Shown in pieces: positions 63,110 to 64,000 of a DNA stretch of 64,000 nucleotides. The translations under genes were made by a program, and so were the position numbers. Within the stretch, counting starts at the first letter, position 1, and every line of letters begins with the position of its first letter. The stretch comes from Chryseobacterium sp. OSA05B. Lineage in GTDB: Bacteria; Bacteroidota; Bacteroidia; Flavobacteriales; Weeksellaceae. The stretch spans positions 992,001 to 1,056,000 of the forward strand of contig NZ_JAHXYH010000002.1 of NCBI RefSeq assembly GCF_019970065.1, written 5' to 3'. The notes beneath the pieces are model-generated. The model worked only from the letters and a program-made list of their open reading frames with translations, was not told the origin of the DNA and did not search any database.

Positions 63110-64000
63110 ATGAGCCGGATTCCCCAATATAAACCTGATGATTTCAAACCCATCCTGGGTATAGATTGGGAAGAAAAAAGTGGGGCAAAAGAAGAACTGA
63201 ATGAATTTTTTATAGAACCACTTCACGTACTTAAGGATGCCAAAATTCCTTCCCAGCCGCACCGGAAAACGGTGAATGATTTTATATTCATCAGAAAGGG
63301 GAGTATAGAAAAAATGGTATGTTCAAGCCTTTTTGATGTACAGGAAGGAATGATCATGCTGCTTCCTCCCCATAAGATCCGGACATTTATCCATTACACC
63401 CCTGATGTGGAAGGGTTTTACTGCCACTTTTCCAATGACTTCATTGCAGATGGCCCGGGTTTGAGGTATCTGCAGGATATATTGAACCATGCTGATATTA
63501 TGTATGATCCGACCCTGTTTCTGGATCAGGAACACCGGGAGAGGATCTTTGTTATCCTTCAGCAGATGGAATCGCTGTATCAGCAGAACCGGAATCTGGA
63601 TCTTATCCGGCTGTATCTTTTTACCTTGTTGGGAGAGATCCGGCATTTTATAGAAAAGCTCCCACACCATGATCTTTCAGTGAATGAAACGTTGGTTTTT
63701 CGTTTCCGGAAGCTGATCACCGGTCAGATCCAGAACTTACATGCTGTGAAGGAATATGCTGATCTGCTCAGTGTTTCTCCTAATCACCTCAATAAGACGG
63801 TAAAAAATACAACGGGCAAAACGGCTTCAGAAATTATCAATGAATCTTTATTGATGGAAGCAAAAGCTTTGTTATCACTGCCCCATCTTTCTGTCTCAGA
63901 AATTGCCTTTGCTTTAGGTGTTGACGATGTTTCCTATTTTTCACGTTTTTTCAGAAAACATAGCGGGATGAGCCCTTCGGATTACCGGAAGGGGATTGAT
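63110..64000 (+). CDS. AraC-family regulator with cupin sensor (3' end cut by window)
   Basis: 297 codons open to the window end; probably only a few residues are missing. The N-terminal cupin-like domain runs about 30-115 (DFIFIRKGSIEKMVCSS, MIMLLPPHKIRTFIHY). The C-terminal double helix-turn-helix starts near 200: NLHAVKEYADLLSVSPNHL, then SVSEIAFALGVDDVSYFSRF, ending HSGMSPSDYRKG. Start ATG 63110 (MSRIPQYKPDDFKPILG). Near the MFS exporter on the same strand, so it may control it or an operon further on. Confidence 0.85.
   Translation, partial: MSRIPQYKPDDFKPILGIDWEEKSGAKEELNEFFIEPLHVLKDAKIPSQPHRKTVNDFIFIRKGSIEKMVCSSLFDVQEGMIMLLPPHKIRTFIHYTPDVEGFYCHFSNDFIADGPGLRYLQDILNHADIMYDPTLFLDQEHRERIFVILQQMESLYQQNRNLDLIRLYLFTLLGEIRHFIEKLPHHDLSVNETLVFRFRKLITGQIQNLHAVKEYADLLSVSPNHLNKTVKNTTGKTASEIINESLLMEAKALLSLPHLSVSEIAFALGVDDVSYFSRFFRKHSGMSPSDYRKGID

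Overview
The window looks like chromosome from a flavobacterium, most likely Chryseobacterium or a close relative in the Weeksellaceae. The DNA is AT-rich. Several genes have the Bacteroidota -7 promoter element TAnnTTTG. SecD and SecF are fused. Two secreted proteins end in T9SS sorting domains. There is a SusB-like GH97 enzyme, a double-glycine-type bacteriocin-like peptide of a kind I associate with Chryseobacterium, and intergenic gaps rich in short dispersed repeats. I saw no tRNA, rRNA, CRISPR array, prophage or insertion sequence. The first gene (GH97) and the last (AraC regulator) are cut by the window edges.

Layout. 1-6305: an alpha-glucan utilisation run (GH97 alpha-glucosidase, bilobed aspartic-protease-like protein, GH13 cyclomaltodextrinase/neopullulanase, SnoaL-like protein, SLC45-type sugar transporter). 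6786-9432: quinone/flavin redox genes (azoR with a divergent HxlR repressor, pirin, NADPH:FMN reductase). 9742-16223: purM-purN-purH-purD-guaA, preceded by a promoter/short ORF/terminator unit. 16696-25333: surface and secreted proteins, a GNAT-nitrilase fusion, an esterase with an AraC regulator, an orphan bacteriocin-like peptide and a cold shock protein. 25924-35546: UbiB-family kinase, DEAD-box helicase, SGNH hydrolase, lipoproteins, YqhD-like alcohol dehydrogenase and an HxlR/lpdA divergent pair. 35590-43211: secreted serine hydrolase, small lipoproteins, PEP carboxylase and a T9SS-exported subtilase. 43298-46475: sugar aminotransferase, membrane protein, galE and a cytidylyltransferase, probably surface-glycan precursors. 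46521-58256: TonB-type receptor, mltG-dapF, PnuC with a coupled lipoprotein, APC permease, hemN and a PQQ-type dehydrogenase. 58475-64000: secDF, a Tet-type MFS exporter and an AraC regulator.

How the parts fit. The glucan cluster would cut maltodextrins in the periplasm and import the products. The purine genes convert FGAM to IMP and then GMP, and also supply PRA to GAR. Two HxlR regulators each sit back-to-back with a flavoenzyme gene, with a clear palindrome between them. The most unusual content is non-coding. At least seven dispersed repeat families occupy the gaps; one is a two-hairpin element whose stems covary, and three others flank single genes or gene pairs as direct repeats. Other items worth a second look are the orphan bacteriocin-like peptide, the unit upstream of purM, two promoters placed so close to ATG that leaderless mRNA is likely, and the bilobed aspartic-protease-like secreted proteins.
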